Notes under the pieces: generated by a model
Databases searched by the model: none
The model's input: the letters and a program-made list of their open reading frames with translations, nothing else
Told to the model about the DNA's origin: nothing
Shown here: positions 35,032-43,327 of the stretch, one piece after another
Numbering within the stretch: position 1 is the stretch's first letter
Layout: each line of letters opens with the position of its first letter
From: Cupriavidus gilardii
GTDB taxonomy: Bacteria > Pseudomonadota > Gammaproteobacteria > Burkholderiales > Burkholderiaceae
NCBI RefSeq assembly: GCF_008801915.1
Contig: NZ_VZOV01000001.1
Coordinates: forward strand, 310,001-374,000
Length of the DNA: 64,000 bases
Direction of reading: 5' to 3'
Position numbers and translations under genes: made by a program

Positions 35032-36432
35032 ATGAAAGCGCAATACAACGCGGTGGGCGACACTGCGCCGCCGGCACGCGCGCCCGTCGATGCGGTGCCC
35101 GCCACGGGGCCGCTGCTGATGCTCGGCTTTCAGCATGTGCTGGTGATGTATGTCGGCGCGATCGCGGTGCCGATGATCATTGCCACCGCGCTGAAGCTGC
35201 CGAAGGAAGCGGTGGCCGTGCTGATCAACGCGGACCTGTTTACCTGCGGCATCGCCACCATCCTGCAGTCGGCCGGCTTCTGGCGCATCGGCGTGCGGAT
35301 GCCGGTGATGCAGGGCGTCGCCTTCAGCGCGATCCCGCCGATCCTCGTGATCGCCACCAATCCGGGCCTGGGCCTGCCCGCGGTGATCGGTGCGGTGATG
35401 GCGGGCGGCTTGCTGACGATGCTGATTTCACCGGTATTCGGCAGGCTGGTGCGTTTCTTCCCGCCGATCGTCGGCGGTTCCATCGTGATGGTGGTGGGCC
35501 TGTCGCTGTTCCCGGTCGGCGTCAACTGGATTGGCGGCGGCAAGGGCGCGCCGGACTTCGGCGCGCCGCACAACCTCGCGCTGGCCGGCTTCGTGTTTGC
35601 GCTGATCCTCGTGATCAACCGCTGGCTCAAGGGCTTCTGGACCAATGTCTCGGTGCTGCTGGCCCTGGCCGCCGGCATGCTGGTGGCGATCCCGTTCGGC
35701 ATGGTCGACTTCGCCGGCGTCGCCGAGGCGCCGGTGGTGGACGTGATCCGGCCGTTCTACTTCGGCTGGCCCGTCTTCGATCCGCTCGCGGTCGCCACCA
35801 TCGTGGTCGTGATGGTAATCATCATGATCGAGTCGATGGGCTTGTTCCTGGCCACAGGCGACGTGGTCGGCAAGACCCTGACGCCGCGCGAGATGACCGA
35901 CGGCCTGCGCGCCAACGGCCTGGCCAGCGTGATCGGCGGCGCGCTGAACGGCTTTCCCTACACGATCTACAGCCAGAACATCGGGCTGCTGGTCGTGACC
36001 GGCGTCAAGAGCCGCTGGGTAGTGGTGGCCGCCGGCGTGATCCTGTGCGTGCTGGGGCTGTTCCCGAAGATGGCCACTGTGGTGGCATCGGTGCCGCTGC
36101 CCGCGCTCGGCGGCGCGGCGCTGTTCATGTTCGGCGTGGTCACCGCGGCGGGCGTGCGTACGCTCGGGCGGGTCGATTTCGAATCGCAGCGGCACAACGT
36201 CTATATCGTCGCGGCGACGCTGGCGATCTCGCTGCTGCCGACCTTCGCGCCCGCGCTGTTTCACCATCTGCCCAAGTGGCTGCAGCCGCTGATGCACAGC
36301 AGTATCCTGCTGGCCTGCGTGCTGTCGGTACTGCTGAACCTGCTGTTCAACGGCGTGCCGCGCAGCGATCCGCACGCGCTGCCGCAGGGCGACGCGCAGG
36401 GAAGCGATCAGGCTCTGCAGCCAGGCCGGTGA
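35032..36432 (+). CDS. NCS2-family nucleobase:cation symporter (xanthine/uracil permease type)
   Basis: A 466-residue permease with about fourteen membrane helices. The NCS2 family signature is present in SQNIGLLVVTGVKSR, and the conserved Glu region before it reads IMIESMGLFLATGDVVGK. It resembles the xanthine/uric acid (UacT/XanQ-type) branch, but substrate choice needs comparison of the binding-site residues. AAGGAG lies about nine bases before ATG 35032. It follows the molybdenum hydroxylase by 173 bases in the same direction and probably imports its heterocyclic substrate or a related purine. Confidence 0.92.
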   Translation: MKAQYNAVGDTAPPARAPVDAVPATGPLLMLGFQHVLVMYVGAIAVPMIIATALKLPKEAVAVLINADLFTCGIATILQSAGFWRIGVRMPVMQGVAFSAIPPILVIATNPGLGLPAVIGAVMAGGLLTMLISPVFGRLVRFFPPIVGGSIVMVVGLSLFPVGVNWIGGGKGAPDFGAPHNLALAGFVFALILVINRWLKGFWTNVSVLLALAAGMLVAIPFGMVDFAGVAEAPVVDVIRPFYFGWPVFDPLAVATIVVVMVIIMIESMGLFLATGDVVGKTLTPREMTDGLRANGLASVIGGALNGFPYTIYSQNIGLLVVTGVKSRWVVVAAGVILCVLGLFPKMATVVASVPLPALGGAALFMFGVVTAAGVRTLGRVDFESQRHNVYIVAATLAISLLPTFAPALFHHLPKWLQPLMHSSILLACVLSVLLNLLFNGVPRSDPHALPQGDAQGSDQALQPGR

Positions 36433-36448
36433 TCCTGCAAAAAGGGAC

Positions 36449-36540
36449 CCCCGTCGTCCCCGCGCACGGGGGACCCAGTGACTCTAGGCACGACATAGGC
36501 TCAAAGCCGCTGGGTCCCCGCTTTCGCGGGGACGACGGGG
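36449..36540. terminator. Long inverted repeat between convergent genes, likely bidirectional terminator
   Basis: Left arm 36449-36477 (CCCCGTCGTCCCCGCG…GGACCCAG) and right arm 36510-36540 (CTGGGTCCCCGC…GGGGACGACGGGG) are near-complementary, each also a small hairpin by itself. They match a dispersed GC-rich repeat found widely in Burkholderiales and other proteobacteria. Placed between the convergent permease and aldo-keto reductase genes it can end transcription from both sides; no U-tract is present. Confidence 0.65.
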
Positions 36541-36556
36541 CGACGAGGAGGGTAGG

Positions 36557-37366
36557 TCAATCCCAGGCGGGCGCGATGCCTTCCGGATTGGCCAGCCGGT
36601 CGCCGCGATCGAGCGTGGCGATCTTGGCCATCTCGTCGTCGGTCAGGCGCAGCTGCTGCGCCTGCAGGTTGCTGGCGAGGTTCTCGCGCCTGGTCGACGA
36701 CGGAATCACCGCGAAGCCCTGCTGCAGCGCCCAGGCCAGCGCCACCTGGGCCGGCGTGGCGCCGTGCGCCTGCGCGATGGCCTGGATGACCGGATCCTGC
36801 ACCACCTTGCCGTAGGCCAGCGTCATGTACGAGGTCAGATGGATGCCTCGGCCGCGGGCATGCTCGACCAGCTTGCGGTTCTGCAGATACGGATGGATCT
36901 CGACCTGGTTGGTCGCGATCTCGCGCGCGCCGACTGCGGCGATGGCCTGGTCGAGCAGCGACACGGTGAAGTTCGACACGCCGATCAGCCGCGTCAGGCC
37001 CTGCGCCTTGGCCTCGGCCAGCGCGCCCATGTATTCGGGCAGCGGCACCGCGCCGTTCGGCGACGGCCAGTGGATCAGCGTCAGGTCGACCTGCTCGGTG
37101 CGCAGCCTGGACAGGCTGTCCTTCAGGCTCGGGATCAGCTTGTCGCCGGCCAGGTTGTCGGTCCAGATCTTGGTCGTGACGAACAGATCCTTGCGGGCAA
37201 CACCGCTCTGCGCGATGGCCTGTCCGACTTCGGACTCGTTGCCGTAGATCTGCGCGGTATCGATCAGGCGATAGCCGAGCGACAGCGCGTTCTTGACCGA
37301 GTCGATCACGGTCTGGCCGGTCAGGCGGAACGTGCCCAGGCCGAAGGCGGGAATCGTTTGCGTCAT
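36557..37366 (-). CDS. dkgB: Aldo/keto reductase, DkgB-like
   Basis: A 269-residue aldo/keto reductase whose sequence follows Escherichia coli DkgB (2,5-diketo-D-gluconate reductase B, 267 residues) closely from [11 protein letters not shown] to PEGIAPAWD. The catalytic tetrad is visible: Asp and Tyr in [11 protein letters not shown], Lys in VTTKIW and His in [14 protein letters not shown]-binding residues are in [11 protein letters not shown]. The family reduces 2-oxo-sugars, methylglyoxal and small aldehydes with NADPH. ATG 37366 is taken from similarity. It stands alone between two repeat-containing gaps. Confidence 0.93.
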   Translation of the reverse strand: MTQTIPAFGLGTFRLTGQTVIDSVKNALSLGYRLIDTAQIYGNESEVGQAIAQSGVARKDLFVTTKIWTDNLAGDKLIPSLKDSLSRLRTEQVDLTLIHWPSPNGAVPLPEYMGALAEAKAQGLTRLIGVSNFTVSLLDQAIAAVGAREIATNQVEIHPYLQNRKLVEHARGRGIHLTSYMTLAYGKVVQDPVIQAIAQAHGATPAQVALAWALQQGFAVIPSSTRRENLASNLQAQQLRLTDDEMAKIATLDRGDRLANPEGIAPAWD

Positions 37367-37506
37367 GGTGGGCTCCAGGAATGCGTGATTGGGGATTCGG
37401 CGCATTGTGGTACCGATTGACGGGAAGAAACAGCCCTGTGCCGTCAAATGATTGTTGCCTGACGATCAAGGGTAGGGGGTTGGGGGACGCCTTGCCCCCT
37501 CCCAAG

Positions 37507-37530
37507 CCCTCTCCCGCAGGCAGGAGAGGG
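37507..37530. repeat. Dispersed palindrome, copy 3 (CCCCTCTCCCGC type)
   Basis: Core CCCTCTCCCGC-AG-GCAGGAGAGGG, same family as 12197, 29617 and 37598. Confidence 0.75.
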
Positions 37531-37597
37531 AGCAGTGTGCCGCCAGCACGGTTGCCATCGCTGCTTCCCGGACCGCTTCGCATGCCGGCGGTTTTCT

Positions 37598-37623
37598 CCC
37601 CTCTCCCGCTTGCGGGAGAGGGG
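37598..37623. repeat. Dispersed palindrome, copy 4 (CCCCTCTCCCGC type)
   Basis: Core CCCCTCTCCCGC-TT-GCGGGAGAGGGG, an exact hairpin with a two-base loop and the best-preserved copy in the window. It is followed by CCGGGGGAGAGGG. Confidence 0.85.
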
Positions 37624-37685
37624 CCGGGGGAGAGGGCAAGGGGGGGTAGTGCCATCACCCCAGTGGCATTACCCACGCCGCCCCA

Positions 37686-38582
37686 TCACACCCGCACATC
37701 GTCATGGTCAGTCGACACCGCCAGCGCTCGCCATGCCGACAGTTCCGCTTCGACCTTGCGGTTCTTCTCCGTAATGCGGGCCACCGTGTCCGAGCCGAGC
37801 GGCAGCCGCACCGGCGGCGTGTCGCTGTCGGCCAGTGCCAGCAACGCGGCGGCCAGCTTGACCGGGTCGCCCGGCTGCTGGTGATTGGCGGACGCCATGT
37901 GGCCGCGCATCGCGCCGACGGTCTCGGCATAGGCGGCGATCTCCGAACGTACGCGTACCAGCGAGCTGTCGTCGAGGAAGTTCGTGCGGAAGAAGCCCGG
38001 TTCGACCACGGTGGCGCGCACGCCCAGCGGCGCCAGTTCCGCATCGAGCGCCTCGGTCAGCCCCTCGACCGCGAACTTGGTCGCCCCGTACACGCCCCAG
38101 CCGGGATAGGCCGCATAGCCGCCGATCGACGAGATATTGATCACGTGCCCGCTGCGCTGGCGGCGCATCTGCGGCAGCACCGCGCGGATCACGGCAAGCA
38201 CGCCGAACACATTGGTGGCGAACTGCTGCTCGACTTCCTTCGCCGACGCCTCTTCCACCGCGCCGAGCAGGCCGTAGCCCGCGTTGTTGACCAGCACGTC
38301 GATGCGGCCGAACCGTGCGACCGCGGCATCGGCGGCGGCGATGGCCTGCGCCTCGTTGGTGACGTCCAGCGCCACGCTCAGCAGGTTTGCGTGCTCGCCC
38401 AGCGCGGCAGCGATCGTTTCAGGGCGGCGCGCGGTGGCGACGACGCGGTCGCCGCGAGCCAGTGCGGCGCGCGTCAGCTCCAGGCCGAAGCCGCGCGAAG
38501 CGCCGGTGATGAACCAGACCTTGCTGTCGTTGGCGTCGGCGTCGGTGTTGGTGTTCGTGTTCGTGTTCGTGTTGGCGGACAT
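37686..38582 (-). CDS. Short-chain dehydrogenase/reductase with Asn-Thr repeat N-terminus
   Basis: A 298-residue SDR. The core has WFITGASRGFG, the NNAGYGL motif, NISSIGG and the active-site YGATK, followed by VEPGFFRTNFLD, nearly the same landmarks as the SDR at 11254. Its unusual start, MSANTNTNTNTNTDADAND, is encoded by a hexamer repeat and adds a low-complexity tail that is not part of the fold. This fits the retinol dehydrogenase-like oxidoreductase group. Whether translation begins at ATG 38582 or inside is not certain; an ATTCTCCTTCGGGAA region upstream gives a reverse-strand AAGGAGAAT ribosome-binding site that supports 38582. Confidence 0.9.
   Translation of the reverse strand: MSANTNTNTNTNTDADANDSKVWFITGASRGFGLELTRAALARGDRVVATARRPETIAAALGEHANLLSVALDVTNEAQAIAAADAAVARFGRIDVLVNNAGYGLLGAVEEASAKEVEQQFATNVFGVLAVIRAVLPQMRRQRSGHVINISSIGGYAAYPGWGVYGATKFAVEGLTEALDAELAPLGVRATVVEPGFFRTNFLDDSSLVRVRSEIAAYAETVGAMRGHMASANHQQPGDPVKLAAALLALADSDTPPVRLPLGSDTVARITEKNRKVEAELSAWRALAVSTDHDDVRV
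38545..38574. repeat. Hexanucleotide array GTGTTC/GTGTTG at SDR N-terminus
   Basis: Five consecutive hexamers (GTGTTG, three GTGTTC, GTGTTG) encode Asn-Thr dipeptides on the minus strand. Change in copy number keeps the frame. Confidence 0.85.
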
Positions 38583-38679
38583 GGGGATTCTCCTTCGGGA
38601 ATGTCGAATCAGGGTCTGGCAATAGGGCTGCGTGTGCAGGGATACGTGTCTTGGCAGCGCTCGGCGCGGCGCTGCGCCG

Positions 38680-39123
38680 TTACACCCGGGCCGGTACGCC
38701 CGTCAGCGCCGCGCCGCGTGCGCGCGGATCGCCGTCGACGGTGCGGGCGCCGTCCGAGTACGGATCGAACTGCCGTGCCGGCGGGGCGGAGACGCCGCCG
38801 CGGTCCAGGCCTGCCACCAGCGCGCCGTCGGCCGCGCCACGCGCACCTTCGGAGTAGGGGTCGAAGCGGCCATCGCGCAGCCCTTCGCTGAAGACGTCAT
38901 GGGCGCGCGCGCTCACGATGGCGGCGGAAACATTGCCGCGGGCGCCCTCCGTGAACGGATTGAACGAGCCCTGGCGCAGCCCTTCCGAGAACACGTCGTG
39001 CATGCGCGCCGCGGTGCCGGCCGGGGCGCTGTCGATCGGCGCGGCGTGCGCTCCGTGCAGCGAAAGGCCGATCGCCAGCGAGACGGCGGCGGGGACGAAG
39101 ATGCGGGTGAATTGGGAAATCAT
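38680..39123 (-). CDS. Secreted protein with internal HDVFSEGLR/FDPYSEGAR repeats
   Basis: A 147-residue exported protein with a signal peptide (MISQFTRIFVPAAVSLAIGLSLHGAHA) and no known domain that I recognise. The mature part is a repeat: HDVFSEGLRQGSFNPFTEGARG, then HDVFSEGLRDGRFDPYSEGARG, and a third half copy FDPYSDGAR. The FxPxxxGAR element and spacing (about 31-34 residues) are regular. ATG 39123 is chosen by the signal peptide. It stands alone, with a gap of 180 bases to the LysR gene. Periplasmic or surface location is inferred; function unknown. Confidence 0.75.
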   Translation of the reverse strand: MISQFTRIFVPAAVSLAIGLSLHGAHAAPIDSAPAGTAARMHDVFSEGLRQGSFNPFTEGARGNVSAAIVSARAHDVFSEGLRDGRFDPYSEGARGAADGALVAGLDRGGVSAPPARQFDPYSDGARTVDGDPRARGAALTGVPARV

Positions 39124-39303
39124 GATGTCGCTCCTGATGATTGGTCTGAATCGTTTCGCTCTGGGCGGTGGCTGCGGCGCGTTCCCCGGTGTGGGGGGCG
39201 ATGCAGCCGCCGTTGAGACCAATGTAGGAGGGCGGCGACAGTGGCACTAGGGCGACCAATGCCGTCTCAGAAGCAACCAGAAGTTGGCAGTTGGGGTGAA
39301 ACG

Positions 39304-40233
39304 TCAGGAGGCTAGCCCGACCAGCCTGGAGAGCGACTGCTCCGCGCCGCGGCTCGCCTCGACCACGAAATCGATGAAACGACGGACGCGCGCCGGCATT
39401 TGCGTGCGATGGGGGAAATACATGTACAGGCCGACGTTGCTGCTGGTGTAGTCGGTCAGGATCGGCTTGAGACGGCCATCGACCAGATCGTCGTGGACCA
39501 TGTAGGCGAGCAGCTGGCCGATGCCGATGCCGGCGCGCACCGCTTCGACCTCGGTGTCCAGGTCGTTGAAGCTGGCGACCGCGGGCACCTCCTGGTAGAC
39601 CAGATTGCCGTCCACCTGCAGTTCCCATGGCACCATGCGCCCGGTCGAGGCGCGACGAAAGCCGGTGCACCGGTGTTGCAGCAGCGCCTCGGGCGTGGCC
39701 GGTTCGCCGTGGCGCGCGAGGTAATCGGGCGATGCGCAGATGATCAACGGCACATCGCATAGCCGCCGCGCCACCAGGTTCTGTCCCGGACTGGTGCCGA
39801 CGCGAAAGCCGACATCGATGCGGGCTTCGACCAGGTCGGTGAAGAGGTCGCTGAGCACCACGTCGAACACGATGCCCGGATACCGTTCGCGAAAGCCGTG
39901 CATCAGCGGCACCAGCACGCGGCTGCCCAGCGATGGCGGTGCAGTCAGCCGGATCGTGCCGTCATCCTCGCTCCTGCTGCTGCGGATCTGCTCCAGTGCC
40001 TCGTCGAGCTGCCGCATGCCCGGCGCCGCCAGCTCGAACAGCCGCGCGCCCTCGGTCGTCAGGCTCAGCTTGCGCGTGGTCCGGTGCAGCAGGCGCACGC
40101 CAAGTTCCGCTTCGAGCGTCCGCACCGCCTTGCTGACCGCCTGCGGCGTGACGCCGGCCTCGACCGCCGCGCGGCGGAAGCTGCCGGCGCGCACCACGCC
40201 GATAAACAGGGTAAGAACGCGGGCCTTGTCCAT
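39304..40233 (-). CDS. LysR-family transcriptional regulator
   Basis: A 309-residue LysR regulator with the helix-turn-helix at 3-60 (ARVLTLFIGVVRAGSFRRAAVEAGVTPQAVSKAVRTLE) and an inducer domain at about 87-295. It belongs by eye to the CrgA/DmlR-like branch (TIRLTAPPSLG, FRVGTSPGQNLVARRL). ATG 40233 is preferred to an upstream TTG. It faces the same way as the GGT gene behind it and the repeat protein ahead, with no clear divergent partner, so the target is unknown. Confidence 0.9.
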   Translation of the reverse strand: MDKARVLTLFIGVVRAGSFRRAAVEAGVTPQAVSKAVRTLEAELGVRLLHRTTRKLSLTTEGARLFELAAPGMRQLDEALEQIRSSRSEDDGTIRLTAPPSLGSRVLVPLMHGFRERYPGIVFDVVLSDLFTDLVEARIDVGFRVGTSPGQNLVARRLCDVPLIICASPDYLARHGEPATPEALLQHRCTGFRRASTGRMVPWELQVDGNLVYQEVPAVASFNDLDTEVEAVRAGIGIGQLLAYMVHDDLVDGRLKPILTDYTSSNVGLYMYFPHRTQMPARVRRFIDFVVEASRGAEQSLSRLVGLAS

Positions 40234-40314
40234 GATCGGCAACCGATGGTTTAGAGTGCCGCCATCATAGCGCCGACGGGTTACCCAAGGCGGGCAGGCC
40301 CGTCGCGCTGCGCC

Positions 40315-41907
40315 CTAGAATCCCAGCGGATAACCGTCCTTCCGATGATCCGACGCCGCGGCATACCCCTGTGGCAGCCGCATCGCCATCTGTGCGCCGC
40401 CAAACTCGAGGCTGTCGGCCGGCGCGACCTGAACCGCATGGCCCATCGCACGCAGGGCCTGCACCGTTTCCGCCGGGCAGTGCGCCTCCACCGCGACGCC
40501 CGCGTTGTCGTCCATGACCCGCCAGCGCGGCGCGTCGCAGGCGACCTGCGGGTTCTGGTGGAAGTCCGCCAGCCGGCTGGTCATCTGCACGTGGCCCTGC
40601 GCCTGCATCGAGCCGCCCATCACGCCGAACGCAGCCAGCGGCGCGCCCTGGCGCATCAGGAAGCCCGGAATGATCGTATGGAAGGGGCGCTTGCCGGGTG
40701 CGACCTGGTTCGGATGTCCGGGCTGCAGCGTGAAGCCCCAGCCGCGGTTGTGCAGCGCGATGCCGGTACCCGGTACCACCACGCCAGAGCCGAAGCCCTT
40801 GAAGTTGGACTGGATGAACGACACCATCAAGCCGCTCTGATCGGCGGCGGTCAGATAGACGGTGCCGCCGCTGTGCGGCTTGCCGGGGCCCGGATAGCGC
40901 GCCCTGGCGGGGTCGATGGCGCGGGCGCGTTCGCTCAGATAGCCGGGATCGAGCAGGTCGCGCGCGGTGACCGTGCGCATCGCGTCGGCATCCGCCACAT
41001 AGGCGTGCAGATCCGCGAAGGCCAGTTTCATCGCTTCGATCTGCAGGTGCATGGTGCGCGCCGAATCGGCGTCGCCCGCCGCCACGTCCCACCGGTCGAG
41101 CATGCCCAGCGCCATCAACGCACCGATGCCCTGTCCGTTCGGACCGATCTCGTGCAGCGTCAGATCGCGGTAGCGCATCTGGATCGGCTCGACCCAGTCG
41201 GTCCGATGCGCGGCGAGATCGGCTTCATCGATGCGGCCGCCGGTGGCGCGCGCATGCGCGGCGATGCGCGCGGCCAGTTCGCCGTGATAGAAGTCGTCGC
41301 CGCCGCTGCGGGCGATGCGCTCGAGCGTGTCGGCCTGGCCGGGGCAGACGAAGCGTTCTCCCGGCAGCGGCGCGCGGCCGCGCGGCGCGAACGCGTCGGC
41401 AAAGCCCGGCTGGCTTTCCAGCACCGGGATCTGCGACTGCCATTGGCGGTGCACGGTGGGCGAGACCACGAAGCCGTTGCGCGCGTACTCGAGCGCCGGC
41501 TCGAACAGGTCTTCGAACGGCAACGAGCCGAACTTGTCCCAGGCGGTGCGCCAGCCGGACACCACGCCGGGCACCGTCACGCTGTCCCAGCCCTTGAACG
41601 GCATCGCGTCGTAGCGGGAAAAGGACTCGGGCGTCCACGCCCGCGGCGCGCGGCCCGATGCGTTCAGGCCATGCAGCTTGTTGCCGTCCCAGATCAGCGC
41701 AAAGGCGTCGCCGCCGATGCCGTTCATGCAGGGCTCGACCACGGTCAGCGCGATCGCGGTGGCCAGCGCGGCATCGACGGCGTTGCCGCCGCGGGCGAGC
41801 ATGCGTAGTCCGGCGGCCGCCGCCAGCGGCTGCGAGGTGGCCACCACGTTGTCGGCCAGCACGGGAACGCGCTGCGAGCGGTAGGGGAAGTTCAGGAAGG
41901 AAGTCAT
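40315..41907 (-). CDS. ggt: Gamma-glutamyltransferase family Ntn-hydrolase
   Basis: A 530-residue member of the gamma-glutamyltransferase family. Such enzymes mature by self-cleavage before a threonine; here the site is T349 in HSGGTVYLT, splitting it into subunits of about 348 and 182 residues. Other landmarks are GGNAVDAALATAIALTVVEP near 40-60, GIGGDAF, and the substrate-pocket GFGSGVVVPGTGIALHNRG. The N-terminus (MTSFLNFPYRSQRVPVLADN) is not a signal peptide, so it is probably cytoplasmic, unlike the periplasmic E. coli GGT. It lies 81 bases downstream of a Bug receptor in the same direction. The family also includes acylases, so the substrate may not be glutathione. Confidence 0.88.
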   Translation of the reverse strand: MTSFLNFPYRSQRVPVLADNVVATSQPLAAAAGLRMLARGGNAVDAALATAIALTVVEPCMNGIGGDAFALIWDGNKLHGLNASGRAPRAWTPESFSRYDAMPFKGWDSVTVPGVVSGWRTAWDKFGSLPFEDLFEPALEYARNGFVVSPTVHRQWQSQIPVLESQPGFADAFAPRGRAPLPGERFVCPGQADTLERIARSGGDDFYHGELAARIAAHARATGGRIDEADLAAHRTDWVEPIQMRYRDLTLHEIGPNGQGIGALMALGMLDRWDVAAGDADSARTMHLQIEAMKLAFADLHAYVADADAMRTVTARDLLDPGYLSERARAIDPARARYPGPGKPHSGGTVYLTAADQSGLMVSFIQSNFKGFGSGVVVPGTGIALHNRGWGFTLQPGHPNQVAPGKRPFHTIIPGFLMRQGAPLAAFGVMGGSMQAQGHVQMTSRLADFHQNPQVACDAPRWRVMDDNAGVAVEAHCPAETVQALRAMGHAVQVAPADSLEFGGAQMAMRLPQGYAAASDHRKDGYPLGF

Positions 41908-41988
41908 CGGATGTGCAATGGAAGCGATCGAGGAACGGGCGCGGGGGCATTTGCCCGAGCGCCCGCGGCGGCGTGCGGCGTTCGGGCG

Positions 41989-43035
41989 TCAGTCGATCCT
42001 GACCTTTGCCGCCTGCGCGACCTTGCTCCAGGTCCGCATTTCCTCGCCGATCATCCGAGCGAAGGCGTCGCTCGGCGTGAATTGCAGCTGCACGCCCTGC
42101 GCTTCGAGCGATTGCACCAGGTCGGGCATCGCCAGAGCGGCCCTGGTGGCGGCCGCCAGCTTCTGCACCACGGCGGGCGGCGTGCCCTTGGGCGCCACCA
42201 GGCCGAACAGGTTATTGACGCCGAAGTCGCGGATGCCGGCCTCCGCCATGGTCGGCGCTTCCGGCAGCGAGCCGACGCGGCGCTCCGAAGCGACCGCCAA
42301 CAGCCTCAGCTTGCCGGATTTGACGTGCGGCAGCGCGGCCGGAATGCTGTCGAACATCATGGCCGAGCGGCCAGCCATCAGATCGGGCAGCGCGAACGAA
42401 CTCCCCTTGTACGGCACGTGCACTACATCGACGCCCGTGCGCAGCCGGAACAGCTCGGACTCCAGATGCGACAGCGTGCCGTTGCCCTGCGAGGCGAAGT
42501 TGTACCTGCCGGGCGCGCCTTGCAGATACCTGACCAGGTCCGGCACGGTCTTGACCGGCAACGTCGCGGGCACCACCAGGATATGCGGCACGTTGCCGAT
42601 GCCGGCGATCGGCACGAAATCCCTGGCGAGGTCGGCGGGCTGGCTCGAATAGGTAGCGGCGGCGATCGCCGCATTGCTGACGGCAGCCAGGTACAGCGTA
42701 TAGCCATCGGGCGCCGCCTTGGCGGCATAGGCGAGGCCGATCGCGCCGCCTGCGCCCGGCCGGTTCTCGACCACCACCGGTTGCTGCAATTGCTGAGACA
42801 GGCGTTGGCCGACCGCGCGCGCCAGCACATCGGTCGCGCCCGCGGGCGGGAAAGACAGCACCAGCTGGATCGGACGTTCCGGATATTCGGCGAGCGCGGC
42901 GGGTGCGGCGGCGGCCGCGGCCGTTGCCACTGCCGCGACGGCGGCGAGCCGCAGCGCCTTGCGGCGCGCGGTGTTCAGGATGGTGCGCGGATGCGCCGTT
43001 GCGGTGCGCGCGGGGTGAAGCAATTGCATGACCAT
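41989..43035 (-). CDS. Bug-family (TctC-like) solute receptor
   Basis: A 348-residue periplasmic receptor with a long signal region (basic stretch, then ALRLAAVAAVATAAAAAAPAALA). The mature part starts YPERPIQLVLSFPPAGATDVLARAVGQRL, with VVVENRPGAGGAIGLAYAAKAAPDGYTL and PPAVVQKLAAATRAAL near the end, all Bug hallmarks. It likely presents a substrate linked to the GGT-like enzyme encoded directly downstream. The divergent LysR gene at 43328 is a candidate regulator. Start chosen at 43035; a second ATG follows at 43029. Confidence 0.92.
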   Translation of the reverse strand: MVMQLLHPARTATAHPRTILNTARRKALRLAAVAAVATAAAAAAPAALAEYPERPIQLVLSFPPAGATDVLARAVGQRLSQQLQQPVVVENRPGAGGAIGLAYAAKAAPDGYTLYLAAVSNAAIAAATYSSQPADLARDFVPIAGIGNVPHILVVPATLPVKTVPDLVRYLQGAPGRYNFASQGNGTLSHLESELFRLRTGVDVVHVPYKGSSFALPDLMAGRSAMMFDSIPAALPHVKSGKLRLLAVASERRVGSLPEAPTMAEAGIRDFGVNNLFGLVAPKGTPPAVVQKLAAATRAALAMPDLVQSLEAQGVQLQFTPSDAFARMIGEEMRTWSKVAQAAKVRID

Positions 43036-43327
43036 GATGTCGACGGCTCCGTGATGGCCGGCTCCACGGCGCGCCGCCATGGCGACGTTGCCGGGGATAG
43101 GCCGGAATGGCGAATCTGGCGCGGTCCGCTTGTCGCGCGGCTCCGGGCGCCTGTCATGCCGCGTCCGCGGCCGGGCCGCGGACTGCGCTGATGGGAATGG
43201 CCGATTCTAGGCACGGTCCGTGCGTCAGCGAATGCGGATTGGCCATGGCGCCATGCGGAAACGGAATAACCGCCAGCCGGACCGCACCGCCATCCCTGGC
43301 GACGAGTCGGCACGCATCTGACGGAAG

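Larger units (their letters stand above)
37367..37685. other. Intergenic region with two palindromic repeats
   Basis: No gene is supported in these 319 bases. Two copies of the CTCTCCCGC palindrome lie 68 bases apart (37507-37530 and 37598-37623), with GGGGGAGAGGG after the second. The region upstream of dkgB (37380-37500) shows no clear promoter. Confidence 0.6.
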
